Of a stretch of DNA of 64,000 nucleotides, positions 8,519-17,354 are shown piece after piece. The notes below the pieces were generated by a model, which was not told the DNA's origin, did no database searches, and saw only the letters and a program-made list of their open reading frames with translations. A program made the translations under genes and the position numbers. The stretch's first letter is position 1. Each line of letters starts with the position of its first letter. The stretch is from positions 62,001-126,000 of the forward strand of contig JABFSE010000003.1 of assembly GCA_013140765.1 (NCBI GenBank), read 5' to 3'. Source of the stretch: Sulfuriferula sp. Its GTDB lineage: Bacteria > Pseudomonadota > Gammaproteobacteria > Burkholderiales > Sulfuriferulaceae.

Positions 8519-9438
8519 TGCGTGTTATTTTTGCAGGCACACCACTATTTGCCAGTGTCGCACTGAGTGCCATTCATACGGCAGGGCATGAAATCGTTGC
8601 CGTACTGACCCAGCCTGATCGCCCCGCTGGACGCGGGATGAAGCTCACTGCCAGCGCAGTTAAAGCCACCGCAAACACACTCAACGTCCCCGTATTGCAA
8701 CCACTCAGCTTAAAAAACAGCGAGATACAAAATCAGCTTATCGCTTATCAGGCGGATGTGATGGTGGTCGCCGCTTACGGTTTGATTTTGCCGCAGGCGG
8801 TATTAGACACGCCTAAATACGGCTGTTTGAATATCCACGCTTCGCTATTGCCGCGCTGGCGCGGTGCTGCGCCGATACACCGTGCAATACAGACGGGCGA
8901 CCAAACAACAGGCATTACCATTATGCAAATGGATGCGGGTTTGGACACGGGCGCAATGCTATCCATGCAGGCAATAGCGATAGCAGATACCGACACCACC
9001 GGCACGCTACACGACCGATTAGCCACATTAGGCGGCGTAATGATAGCTGATGCGCTAGATAAAATTGGCACACAGGCAGCCATTCCACAAGCCGATATAG
9101 GCGTAACTTACGCGGCAAAAATTAGCAAAGCTGAGGCGCAATTAGATTTGCGCTTACCCGCGCAACAATTAACATTAAATATCCGTGCATTTAACCCCGC
9201 CCCTGGTGCTTATATACTCGCACAGGATAACATCATTAAAATATGGCAAGCATCTGTTATTGCCCTATCAGCCGCACCAGGCACGCTAATTCAGGCGGAT
9301 GATAACGGCATTGTACTGGCGACTGGCACGCAAGCGTTGTGCATCACTGAGTTACAATTAGCAGGCAGTAAACGCCAAACTGCCGCGCAATTTATCGCCA
9401 GTCACGGCGTTGAATTATTCGCACATATCGCCATCTAA
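8518..9438 (+). CDS. fmt: Methionyl-tRNA formyltransferase
   Basis: Formylates initiator Met-tRNA using 10-formyl-tetrahydrofolate. The 306-residue protein opens [12 protein letters not shown] and carries the catalytic region NIHASLLPRWRGAAPI with the asparagine and histidine of the formyl-transfer site, then TGITIMQMDAGLDTG. The C-terminal OB-like domain binds tRNA. It follows def with a one-base overlap and precedes htpX by 32 bp, an order common in betaproteobacteria. Confidence 0.97.
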   Translation: MRVIFAGTPLFASVALSAIHTAGHEIVAVLTQPDRPAGRGMKLTASAVKATANTLNVPVLQPLSLKNSEIQNQLIAYQADVMVVAAYGLILPQAVLDTPKYGCLNIHASLLPRWRGAAPIHRAIQTGDQTTGITIMQMDAGLDTGAMLSMQAIAIADTDTTGTLHDRLATLGGVMIADALDKIGTQAAIPQADIGVTYAAKISKAEAQLDLRLPAQQLTLNIRAFNPAPGAYILAQDNIIKIWQASVIALSAAPGTLIQADDNGIVLATGTQALCITELQLAGSKRQTAAQFIASHGVELFAHIAI

Positions 9439-9470
9439 ATTCACACCCCTTAATAAAGCGAGATTAAGAA

Positions 9471-10352
9471 ATGCTAGATAACTGGTTCAAAACTACCGTG
9501 TTAATGGCGGGTATCGTCGTTCTGTTCGCTACCGTAGGGATGCTTTTGGGTGGCAAAACGGGGATGCTCATCGCCTTGATATTCGCGGGCGGCATGAACG
9601 TCTATGCGTATTGGTTTTCTGACCAAGCGGTGTTGAAAATGTACAACGCCCAGCCCGTTGATGCCCACACCGCACCCGAATTTTACGGCATGGTGGCAGA
9701 GCTGGCACAACGCGCAGGCTTACCTATGCCTGCGGTGTATATTATTAACGAAGACCAGCCCAATGCGTTCGCCACAGGACGCAACCCTGAGCACGCCGCC
9801 GTTGCCGCAACCACGGGGATTATCCGCCTACTCAGCCCGCGTGAATTGCGTGGGGTCATGGCGCATGAACTGACGCATATCAAAAACCGCGATATTTTGA
9901 TTTCTACTATTTCGGCCACGATGGCAGGTGCTATTTCAGCATTGGCGCAATTTGGTGCATTATTTGGTGGTGGGCACAATTCACAAGGTGAGCGAAATGT
10001 CAGCCCCGTGGTGGCGATACTGATTATGATCGTTGCGCCGTTTGCCGCAATGTTGATACAAATGGCGATTTCACGTGCGCGTGAATTTGGCGCAGATGCA
10101 GGCGGTGCAGAAATCTCTGGCGATCCAGAAGCACTGGCAATGGCACTGAAAAAAATCGAAGCCTACGCCCACGGCATCCCTATGGAGACAGCCGATGCTC
10201 ACCCTGAAACCGCGCAAATGATGATAATTAACCCACTCACTAGCGAGGGCGTGCAAGGCTTATTCCGCACCCACCCCGCGACTGAAGAAAGGGTCGCGCG
10301 GCTAATGGCTATGCGCGGGAACACTGCTACTGGACACGGCGGCTGGCGTTAG
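9471..10352 (+). CDS. htpX: Membrane zinc metalloprotease HtpX
   Basis: An M48 protease of the inner membrane for misfolded membrane proteins. The 293-residue protein has two N-terminal membrane helices (about 8-28 and 31-49), the zinc motif HELTH (H132, E133, H136) with a downstream glutamate in the [14 protein letters not shown] segment as the likely third ligand, and two further helices between (about 146-165 and 175-195). Length matches E. coli HtpX. The last 51 nt overlap the 3' end of the lipoprotein gene on the opposite strand, so the C-terminal residues are encoded antisense to another protein. Confidence 0.96.
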   Translation: MLDNWFKTTVLMAGIVVLFATVGMLLGGKTGMLIALIFAGGMNVYAYWFSDQAVLKMYNAQPVDAHTAPEFYGMVAELAQRAGLPMPAVYIINEDQPNAFATGRNPEHAAVAATTGIIRLLSPRELRGVMAHELTHIKNRDILISTISATMAGAISALAQFGALFGGGHNSQGERNVSPVVAILIMIVAPFAAMLIQMAISRAREFGADAGGAEISGDPEALAMALKKIEAYAHGIPMETADAHPETAQMMIINPLTSEGVQGLFRTHPATEERVARLMAMRGNTATGHGGWR

Positions 10353-10925
10353 CCAAGTAAGCATGTCATCAATTAACTGCGTGCTGGCAATGTTAAACGC
10401 GCTTGCCGCACCTGCCGCATTAAACGTTGCCACAGGTACAGTTTGCTCAAACGTCTTACGCGCCAATAAGCTATGTTGCTGATTGTCATATAGCGTCGCC
10501 CGCACGCTGATTTTAACTTGTCCAGGTTGCGTGCTGGCATCGTGATACAGGCTTAACAGCTCAGTGGTGAGCAAGCGGTCGGCGACAATATCGCTGTCAG
10601 TATGGGCGATGCTGGTATAAATTTGACTAGCTATCAAACGGTTAAACAGCAACTCACCCAAGCGACTACTAGGACGCTGACTCCAACGGGCTAACTGGTA
10701 GCGTCCGCGTGTATTTGCCGTGTTAGCGAATACCAGCGCGTCGTTATCATCAAAACTACTGCTACGCATGGGGGCTACCATGAGCGTGTGTGCTTGCGGG
10801 TGGGCGTTGGGCGTTGCGATATGCGCATCAGTGAGTAGATAGGTGGTGCTGGGGCGTTGCTCGCCGCCTAAATTAACACAGCCGCCTAACGCGGCAAGTA
10901 ACAGTATGATTATCCCCGATTTCAT
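10302..10925 (-). CDS. ABC transport auxiliary lipoprotein (PqiC-like)
   Basis: A 207-residue lipoprotein: signal peptide with lipobox LGGC (Cys16), then the auxiliary-lipoprotein pattern [27 protein letters not shown] and [19 protein letters not shown]. Members of this family sit in the outer membrane or periplasm and work with MCE proteins in lipid transport. It is the last gene of the four-gene operon and overlaps the MCE gene by ATGA. Its C-terminal coding part overlaps htpX by 51 nt tail to tail. No terminator is visible between the two. Confidence 0.85.
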   Translation of the reverse strand: MKSGIIILLLAALGGCVNLGGEQRPSTTYLLTDAHIATPNAHPQAHTLMVAPMRSSSFDDNDALVFANTANTRGRYQLARWSQRPSSRLGELLFNRLIASQIYTSIAHTDSDIVADRLLTTELLSLYHDASTQPGQVKISVRATLYDNQQHSLLARKTFEQTVPVATFNAAGAASAFNIASTQLIDDMLTWLTPAAVSSSSVPAHSH

Positions 10926-11866
10926 TTTGACTCTCCTGGCGCGGTTTCCGTTTTGCCTGTGCTAAATAATAGCTCACGCGGATTGGCATAGCGTTGACTG
11001 GTAGCCGTCAGCGCGGCACTGCCCTCGCGTACATCTCTGCCGACTTGTTTGAGTTGATAATTAGCCGTATTAGTCAATGTTTGTAACTGCTTAGAAATAA
11101 TCACTGACTGCTGTTGTATATCTGCCATGCTCGCGGTGGCTTGGTCTAGTGTGGCGCTGGCTTTTTGCGTTAAGGTGCGTAATTGCCCGTCTAGGTCAGC
11201 GGTGGCAGTATCAACATTATTGGCAGTGGATTTAATCGCTATCGCCGCATCTTCAAAACTCTGTATGGTGTTGTTTAATGCTTGTTTATGCACCACTAAT
11301 TGGGTAGATAATTGCTGTAGATTATCCAGCGTTTTAGTCACCGAGGCGCGGTTGTTGTCACTTAACAGCAAATTCATTTTATCTAATAACTGTGCGCCGC
11401 TTTCAGCCATTTTTGATAAATCTGTCGTTACTTTATCCAAGTCCGAACTGCCTTCCGCAATCACAGGGTAACGTTCGCTGGGCAGCACTTCAGTCAATAG
11501 CGGGCTATTGGCTTGCGGACTACTTATCTCTACCGTGGCTATCCCTGTGACCACATTACGCTTAATAAAAGCGCGGCTGTCTATGTGTATCGGTGTGCTG
11601 GCGTTGAGCTTAACATTCACCCGTACCGCTTCATCTGAGCCTGCGACAAAGCCATAATCACTGACTACGCCTATTTTTACGCCACGTAATTTCACCGCAC
11701 TATTAGCATCTAGCCCATCCATAGATTGGTGGCGAAAATAAATACTGTAGTTTTGGTAATCGTTTTTTTCTGAGCCATCCATTAACCAGACTAAGCTCGC
11801 CGCCAGCAATATACCCAACACCAATACCACGCCACCAATTAAGCTATAACGTGCTTCGTTGTCCAT
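10922..11866 (-). CDS. MCE/MlaD-family substrate-binding protein
   Basis: A periplasmic, membrane-anchored MCE protein that should bind phospholipid or another lipid for the adjacent ABC transporter. One N-terminal membrane helix (GGVVLVLGILLAASLVWLM) precedes the MCE domain (YSIYFRHQSMDGLDANSAV, KLRGVKIGVV). A long helical C-terminal region of Gln/Thr/Ser-rich heptads follows (about residues 150-290). I start at 11866, not at the upstream in-frame ATG (11923), because GGAG lies 7 nt before it and the protein then begins MDNEARYSL. It follows the ATPase stop by 1 nt. Confidence 0.9.
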   Translation of the reverse strand: MDNEARYSLIGGVVLVLGILLAASLVWLMDGSEKNDYQNYSIYFRHQSMDGLDANSAVKLRGVKIGVVSDYGFVAGSDEAVRVNVKLNASTPIHIDSRAFIKRNVVTGIATVEISSPQANSPLLTEVLPSERYPVIAEGSSDLDKVTTDLSKMAESGAQLLDKMNLLLSDNNRASVTKTLDNLQQLSTQLVVHKQALNNTIQSFEDAAIAIKSTANNVDTATADLDGQLRTLTQKASATLDQATASMADIQQQSVIISKQLQTLTNTANYQLKQVGRDVREGSAALTATSQRYANPRELLFSTGKTETAPGESK

Positions 11867-11867
11867 G

Positions 11868-12623
11868 CTATTTCTCCGTATTGGCGCGTGCCGCAAAGTA
11901 CGCTTGTAGCCAATCATCATCAATTTGCTTGATTTCTGCCACCGTCCCCGACCCCAGCACTTTGCCGTTGGAGAGCACGATAACGCGGTCTATGATACTT
12001 AATAAAGTGTCCAAATCATGGGTTACCAAGAGCACGGTCAAGCCTAAATTATCAGCTAATGTGCGTATCAGATGATCGAATGCGCGGGCAGAAATAGGGT
12101 CTAGCCCCGAAGTCGGCTCGTCCAAAAACAATAGCTCTGGATCCAAGGCTAATGCACGTGCCAACGCCACGCGCTTGCGCATTCCACCTGAGAGCGCATT
12201 GGGCATTTTGTTGGCGGCACTGGGCGGCAAGCCTGCCAGCGCCAGTTTCAGCTGCGCTAATTGCAAACAGTCTGCTGTGCTTAAATGAGTATGTTCAAAC
12301 AACGGTGTAGCCACATTGCGGGCAACGTTAATCGAGGAAAATAGTGCGCCATCTTGAAACAACATGCCAAACCGTTGGCGTAACGCCCGCAGTGCGGCAT
12401 CGTTTACTTGCCATACTGACTCACCAAATAGCGTTACGCTACCTAAGGTTGGACGTAGCAAGCCGATGATTTCTTTTAGCAATACCGATTTCCCCGTACC
12501 ACTACCGCCTATCAGCGCAACCACTTCGCCACGACGGACTGACATGCTGACTCCGTCATGTATAGTATTCGCACCAAAGCGGGTAACGATATTATCAACA
12601 GCGATGAGGGTATCGTCAGCCAT
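11868..12623 (-). CDS. ABC transporter ATPase (MlaF-like)
   Basis: The 251-residue nucleotide-binding subunit powers the lipid transporter. Walker A is GGSGTGKS, the signature is LSGGMRKRVALARAL, Walker B is LLFLDEPTSGLD and the switch is THD. The LSGGM variant is typical of MlaF/Ttg2A ATPases. It follows the permease by 2 nt and precedes the MCE gene; the ribosome site of the latter is inside its final codons. Confidence 0.93.
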   Translation of the reverse strand: MADDTLIAVDNIVTRFGANTIHDGVSMSVRRGEVVALIGGSGTGKSVLLKEIIGLLRPTLGSVTLFGESVWQVNDAALRALRQRFGMLFQDGALFSSINVARNVATPLFEHTHLSTADCLQLAQLKLALAGLPPSAANKMPNALSGGMRKRVALARALALDPELLFLDEPTSGLDPISARAFDHLIRTLADNLGLTVLLVTHDLDTLLSIIDRVIVLSNGKVLGSGTVAEIKQIDDDWLQAYFAARANTEK

Positions 12624-12625
12624 GA

Positions 12626-13735
12626 TTACAAATCCAGCTCGACTAATAAAATAGCAAAAATCGCGTTCAATAAAATAACTACCACTATGCTTTGCACCAC
12701 TGTTGCCGTCGTATTAACACCGATACTGCGGGCATCTTTAGCCACGTTCAACCCCATATAACACGCAATCACACCTATAAAAATAGCGAATACAGGGGCT
12801 TTGAGCAAGCCTATGAGCACGGTTTTAGTATCTAATACCTGATCTAGCCGATTGATAAAGCTAATAGGTGTAATATCCAACTGATGCGCCGCGACCAGCA
12901 TACTGCCTAGCAAACCCGCCACATCGCCGACGAACACCAGCAACGGCAAAGCTATCAATAATGCCAAAATACGCGGAATAACCAGCACGCTATAAGGCGA
13001 TAAACCCAAGATGCTAATGGCATCGACTTCTTCATACACTTTCATCGTGCCCAGTTGCGCGGTAATCGCCGCACCTGACCGCCCCGCGACCAGTATCGCA
13101 ACAATGACAGGGGCTAATTCACGACACACGGCCAAAGCCGCACCATCCACCACAAAAATGTTTGCACCAAATTGTTTAGCCTGTATGCCTAGCAAATAGC
13201 TAAATACCAAACCGAGTAAAAACATCATCGCAAACGCCAGTGGCACTGCGTACACCAAGACGACTTCGACTTGATTAGTGAATTCGCGCAATCGAAAACG
13301 ATGCGGTGCGCGGAGTAGCTGCAACATTTCCACGCTCAACACACCTACAAATGCCAATAAACCGTGAGCACGTTGCACGCCAGTGCTGACTAATCGACCT
13401 AACTGTGCCAACAGTGAGCGTTGCGTTTGCGCGGTATCGGCTAAACTTGCGCTGAAATTTTGCCGAACTAAATCCAGTATCGCGCTGTGCGTAGGGCTGA
13501 AATTGAGGTAGTTAGGCGTATCCACCGCAATCCCCGCTTCATGCAATAAGCGTAATAAAGCCCAAGCCCCGCTAGTATCCAAATAAGTTAGCGCACTGCC
13601 ATCCACGACGACTGACGACGTAGCGTTGGGTATAGCATTGCGGGGAATTTGTTTGAATGTTTGTAGCCGCCAAGTGCCTGCGATTTCTAAATGCAGGCAA
13701 GTGTCAGTCACCGAGGCATGTAAGCTGGGCAACAT
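12626..13735 (-). CDS. MlaE-type ABC permease with N-terminal STAS domain
   Basis: The 369-residue permease of the lipid transporter. Residues 1-100 look like a STAS domain (SSVVVDGSALTYLDTSGAWA), which in E. coli Mla is a separate protein, MlaB. Here it is fused to the membrane part. The remainder has five to six helices and the MlaE family segments GRSGAAITAQLGTMKVYEEV and DAISILGLSPYSVLV. It is the first gene of the operon and lies 2 nt after metW on the same strand, so it may be read through from metX-metW. Confidence 0.92.
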   Translation of the reverse strand: MLPSLHASVTDTCLHLEIAGTWRLQTFKQIPRNAIPNATSSVVVDGSALTYLDTSGAWALLRLLHEAGIAVDTPNYLNFSPTHSAILDLVRQNFSASLADTAQTQRSLLAQLGRLVSTGVQRAHGLLAFVGVLSVEMLQLLRAPHRFRLREFTNQVEVVLVYAVPLAFAMMFLLGLVFSYLLGIQAKQFGANIFVVDGAALAVCRELAPVIVAILVAGRSGAAITAQLGTMKVYEEVDAISILGLSPYSVLVIPRILALLIALPLLVFVGDVAGLLGSMLVAAHQLDITPISFINRLDQVLDTKTVLIGLLKAPVFAIFIGVIACYMGLNVAKDARSIGVNTTATVVQSIVVVILLNAIFAILLVELDL

Positions 13736-13737
13736 CG

Positions 13738-14316
13738 TTAGCGACGCTCAAACCGATAAACGGCGAGACTACCTGTGAGATTTTGCATGAAGCGCACACG
13801 TTTGCCTGCGGTCATGACGACGCGTTCGCTAATGCGTATATTGAGCCGCTCGCATAAAGCCTCAAAATCGTGCATGGTGCATAAGTGTACGTTAGGCGTG
13901 TCATACCATTGATAGGGAATATCATCAGATACGGGCATATTGCCGCGCATCACTTGTAAGCGGTTCTTCCAGTAGCCAAAATTAGGGAAAGTCACGATAC
14001 CAGCATGTCCTACGCGCAGCATTTCGCGCAATATCGCCTCGGTGTGGTGCATGGCTTGCAAGGTTTGCGACAGCACCACATAGTCAAAACTCGCTGAGGC
14101 AAATTCAGCCAAACCTGCCTCTAAATCGCGCTGTATCACGTTCACGCCGTTTTGCACGCACGCCAATACATGCTCGTCCGACAGCTCCACGCCGTAAGCG
14201 TGCGCCTGCCGCGAGTCTTGTAGATACTTTAATAAATCGCCATCACCACAACCCAAATCCAACACTTTGGCGTGCGTGGGTATCCAGTCGGCTATGGTTT
14301 GAAAATCCTGGCGCAT
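13738..14316 (-). CDS. metW: Methionine biosynthesis protein MetW
   Basis: A 192-residue SAM-dependent methyltransferase-like protein with the motif KVLDLGCGDGDLLKYLQ and later HAGIVTFPNFGYWKNRL, diagnostic of MetW. It partners with MetX in homoserine acylation in many proteobacteria; the exact role is not settled. It overlaps metX by one base (TAATG), consistent with a stoichiometric pair. Confidence 0.94.
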   Translation of the reverse strand: MRQDFQTIADWIPTHAKVLDLGCGDGDLLKYLQDSRQAHAYGVELSDEHVLACVQNGVNVIQRDLEAGLAEFASASFDYVVLSQTLQAMHHTEAILREMLRVGHAGIVTFPNFGYWKNRLQVMRGNMPVSDDIPYQWYDTPNVHLCTMHDFEALCERLNIRISERVVMTAGKRVRFMQNLTGSLAVYRFERR

Positions 14317-15452
14317 TATGTCGTTACCCTTTTCATGTAAGCACGTACCAAGGCATGATAATGCGCGTCGGGCATCAGAAAAGCGTCGTGCCCATGCTTG
14401 GAAACGATTTCTGCATAACTGACCGCTTGCCCGTTATCCAACAAAGCCTTGACGATTTCACGCGAGCGTTCGGGGGCAAAACGCCAATCTGTGGTAAAAG
14501 AAATCACCAAAAAAGAAGCACGCGCAGACGCTAATGCGGCGGCTAAACTAATGGCTGGCGTGACATGCGTAGGATCAAAATAATCCAAGGCTTTGGTCAT
14601 CAACAAATAAGTATTGGCATCGAAACTATCAGCAAATTTATCGCCTTGATAGCGCAGGTACGATTCAATTTCAAAATCCACATCATAGCCGTAATTCAAG
14701 CTACCTAGCCGCAAAGTGCGACCGAATTTTGTGCCCATCACATCGTCAGATAAATAAGTAATATGCCCCAACATACGCGCCAAGCGCAAGCCGCGCCGTG
14801 GGTAAGTGTTATGTTGGTAATAATCACCACCGTGAAAATCGGGATCAGTCAAAATAGCTTGCCGCGCCACATCGTTAAACGCGATATTTTCAGCAGTCAA
14901 TTTAGGCGCAGAAGCAATCACCAAACAATGGCGCACACGCTCGGGGTAAGCAATACTCCATTGCAACACCTGCATCCCACCCAGTGAACCGCCCATAATG
15001 GCGGCAAACTGTTGTATGCCCAAGCTATCCGCCAAACGCGCTTGGCTCACCACCCAATCATCCACCGTCACCAGCGGAAAAGCCGAGCCATACTCAACCC
15101 CCGTAGCAGGGTTAATGGATTTAGGCCCCGTAGAGCCATGACAGCCACCTAGATTATTCACGCCAATGACAAAGAATTTATCGGTATCTATGGGCTTACC
15201 CGCGCCTACCATATTGTCCCACCAACCTGCTTTTTTATCGCCTGCGGCATACACACCCGCAACGTGATGGTTGCCAGATAGCGCGTGACACACCAAAATA
15301 GCATTACTGGCATCGGCATTGAGCTTGCCGTAAGTTTCGTAAACGAGGTCGTAGCATGGCAACACCGCACCGCTTTTCAAAGCGAGCGGCGTGTCAAAAT
15401 GCGCGGTTTGCGCGGCGACTATATTCTCGTGTAAAGCTAACACCGACTGCAT
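14316..15452 (-). CDS. metX: Homoserine O-acyltransferase MetX
   Basis: An alpha/beta-hydrolase enzyme that acylates homoserine, the first committed step of methionine synthesis. The 378-residue protein has the nucleophile S156 in MGGSLGGMQ, the acid in [11 protein letters not shown] and the histidine in [10 protein letters not shown]. The family contains both acetyl- and succinyl-transferases, and I cannot decide the acyl donor from sequence alone. It is followed by metW, and a B12-dependent methionine synthase gene lies 21.6 kb away. Its start codon is 21 bp from that of the divergent gene. Confidence 0.94.
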   Translation of the reverse strand: MQSVLALHENIVAAQTAHFDTPLALKSGAVLPCYDLVYETYGKLNADASNAILVCHALSGNHHVAGVYAAGDKKAGWWDNMVGAGKPIDTDKFFVIGVNNLGGCHGSTGPKSINPATGVEYGSAFPLVTVDDWVVSQARLADSLGIQQFAAIMGGSLGGMQVLQWSIAYPERVRHCLVIASAPKLTAENIAFNDVARQAILTDPDFHGGDYYQHNTYPRRGLRLARMLGHITYLSDDVMGTKFGRTLRLGSLNYGYDVDFEIESYLRYQGDKFADSFDANTYLLMTKALDYFDPTHVTPAISLAAALASARASFLVISFTTDWRFAPERSREIVKALLDNGQAVSYAEIVSKHGHDAFLMPDAHYHALVRAYMKRVTT

Positions 15453-15473
15453 AACATATTTTAGAGATAGCGT

Positions 15474-15956
15474 ATGATAAATAAGATTATAGCGGCATTT
15501 CGCCCTAAGCCTACAGTATTACGTGAGCGCTTCTTGCAACGTTACGCAGGACGAGCGATTATTGTCCACACAGGCGTGAGCATAGGCTGGGTGAGCGAGT
15601 TAATAAAAGAAGCAGGTTGCGGGCAATTATTCCGCATAGATGCGCGTAATCAGCCGTCACGCCGCCCTACACCCATAGAATGGGTCGTGCATCAACACCT
15701 GCTGAAACACCACTTACCCACGCCCTTTATTGTCAAAGTAATAGACGAAACGCTGTGGATACGCCACTTGGTGCGCAACAATATGCCCGTACATCCTTCA
15801 GAAATCCACTGGATGTTAAGCGAATTCCCCGACAACTATCACCTCAAGCTAACCGTCGCAGGTGCTGGTTTTACAGTCGAACGCGGCATGTCTATCAACG
15901 ACAATGCGATTAACCTGAATGCAACTTGGGGCGGGACGGAAACGGAATTTATTTAA
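15474..15956 (+). CDS. Protein of unknown function
   Basis: A 160-residue protein that I do not recognise. It has no signal peptide or membrane segment. The N-terminus is basic ([18 protein letters not shown]). The middle includes [20 protein letters not shown] and the end is GGTETEFI. It starts 21 bp from metX on the opposite strand. Codon use looks like that of its neighbours and the frame is intact. An IS5-type transposase remnant begins about 35 bp after it. Confidence is for it being a real gene. Confidence 0.6.
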   Translation: MINKIIAAFRPKPTVLRERFLQRYAGRAIIVHTGVSIGWVSELIKEAGCGQLFRIDARNQPSRRPTPIEWVVHQHLLKHHLPTPFIVKVIDETLWIRHLVRNNMPVHPSEIHWMLSEFPDNYHLKLTVAGAGFTVERGMSINDNAINLNATWGGTETEFI

Positions 15957-15988
15957 ATGCCGAACTTGAGGTACTGCGAGCTCCTGCA

Positions 15989-16294
15989 CTATAGTGGACC
16001 CCGAAATCCAGACAATGAATTAAGAGCCGTTTTGTTAGGACGGTTGTGGTGGGCAGTGATGATGCTGGCATCTATGATGCTGATTTGCCCGCTACGGATG
16101 AGTAGCCCAGCATTAGCCAACTGGTTATTCAACTGAGTGAGCAGACGGTCAAACCGTCCTTGCTCACTGAGCAAGTTACGGAATCGCCATAGACTGCTGT
16201 GGTCAGGTATGCTTTGATCCAGAGATAAGCCGACGAAGCGGCGAAACAGCAAGTCACGCGCGAGTTGTTTCTCAAGTGCTGGGTCGCTAAGGGA
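15989..16294 (-). pseudogene. Remnant of an IS5-family transposase gene
   Basis: An internal piece of about 88 residues: LSDPALEKQLARDLLFRRFV, then GLSLDQSIPDHSSLWRFRNL and IIDASIITAHHNRPNK. This is the IS5-group N-terminal domain up to and including the first catalytic aspartate (IDAS). A stop codon precedes it (16295-16297). The sequence leaves the family pattern after NRPNK at about 16031, and the second and third acidic residues are absent. No terminal inverted repeats or target duplication are visible, so only a scar remains between the unknown gene and the DUF1289 gene. Confidence 0.8.
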
Positions 16295-16304
16295 TTAACC
16301 AAAA

Positions 16305-16502
16305 TTAGCTATCCCGCCGATTGCGTATGGTATCCAGTTGATTTACACGCGCCCATACCGCAATTTTTTGCGCTTCGGTATAAAATAACCAATTATCGAC
16401 TTCCTTCACCGTGCGACCGCAGCCTTTGCAGACGCTATCGCCTAGGCTACAAGAGCAATAACCGATACAAGGTGAATCTGGAGTTTGGCTACTATCGGAC
16501 AT
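16305..16502 (-). CDS. DUF1289 small cysteine-rich protein
   Basis: A 65-residue protein with the DUF1289 pattern: SPCIGYCSCS, then VCKGCGRTVKEVDNW. The four cysteines probably bind a metal. Function is unknown. I start it at the ATG whose complement is 16500-16502. A longer in-frame start at 16628 would run into gmk and lacks family support. Its ATG and the in-frame ATG of gmk share the bases CATG head to head. Confidence 0.85.
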   Translation of the reverse strand: MSDSSQTPDSPCIGYCSCSLGDSVCKGCGRTVKEVDNWLFYTEAQKIAVWARVNQLDTIRNRRDS

Positions 16503-16515
16503 GAGAGGAAATACA

Positions 16516-17124
16516 GTGCAAGGTAATTTGATTATTCTAACCGCCCCGTCGGGTGCTGGCAAAACCAGTTTGGTGCGTGCGTTGCTAACGCAAGATAAAG
16601 GCGTGAGTTTGTCCATATCATACACCACCCGTGCGCCGCGTCCAGGCGAGGAAGACGGGTGCGATTATCATTTTGTGGACACCGCTACGTTCATGGATAT
16701 GTTGGCACAAGGCGCGTTTTTGGAAAGTGCTGAGGTCTATGGCAACCACTATGCCACTTCTGAACAATGGATACGCGACGCTTTGAAGACGGGGCAGGAT
16801 ATTTTATTGGAAATTGATTGGCAAGGCGCACAACAAGTACGCCGTTTGTTTCCTGATACGGTGGGCATATTCATCGTGCCGCCGTCACTAACTGTGTTGC
16901 AAACGCGCTTACAGGGGCGCGGTCAAGACAGTGCTGAGGTCGTTGCGCGGCGGTTGGCGGCGGCGCGTGAGGATATTAGCCATGTCGGTGAGTTCGATTA
17001 TGTTATCATTAACGACGATTTTAATACCGCACTGGCTGATTTGCAGGCGGTAATACAGGCGTGCCGTTTACGTGTTATTGACCAGCGCACGCGTCATGCC
17101 GATTTATTCACATCATTAAGCTAG
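16516..17124 (+). CDS. gmk: Guanylate kinase
   Basis: Phosphorylates GMP to GDP. P-loop [14 protein letters not shown]-binding region [20 protein letters not shown], and later [17 protein letters not shown] use GTG at 16516 because AGAGGA ends 6 nt before it and the protein then begins with the conserved beta strand. The ATG at 16501 would add five residues and has no ribosome site. The gene is followed by rpoZ and spoT, the classical gmk-rpoZ-spoT order that links guanine nucleotides to ppGpp. Confidence 0.95.
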   Translation: MQGNLIILTAPSGAGKTSLVRALLTQDKGVSLSISYTTRAPRPGEEDGCDYHFVDTATFMDMLAQGAFLESAEVYGNHYATSEQWIRDALKTGQDILLEIDWQGAQQVRRLFPDTVGIFIVPPSLTVLQTRLQGRGQDSAEVVARRLAAAREDISHVGEFDYVIINDDFNTALADLQAVIQACRLRVIDQRTRHADLFTSLS

Positions 17125-17132
17125 GAACCAAC

Positions 17133-17339
17133 ATGGCCCGTATTTCAGTAGAAGACTGCATGACTCACATCACTAACCGTTTTGAATTAACCTTGGCGGC
17201 AACTTATCGCGCACGTCAATTGGCGAATGGACACACGCCTAAAATCGAAGGCGGCAAGGATAAACCCACCGTGCTGGCATTGAAAGAAATCGCTGCGGGC
17301 GAAGTCGGGCGTGAGATTCTCAATCGCGGTCGCGCTTAA
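17133..17339 (+). CDS. rpoZ: RNA polymerase omega subunit
   Basis: A 68-residue omega subunit that assists assembly of RNA polymerase and takes part in ppGpp binding. It has the family start ARISVEDCM and the segments [17 protein letters not shown] and [15 protein letters not shown]. It lies 8 bp after gmk and 15 bp before spoT. Confidence 0.97.
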   Translation: MARISVEDCMTHITNRFELTLAATYRARQLANGHTPKIEGGKDKPTVLALKEIAAGEVGREILNRGRA

Positions 17340-17354
17340 TTTAGTGATTGCGCC

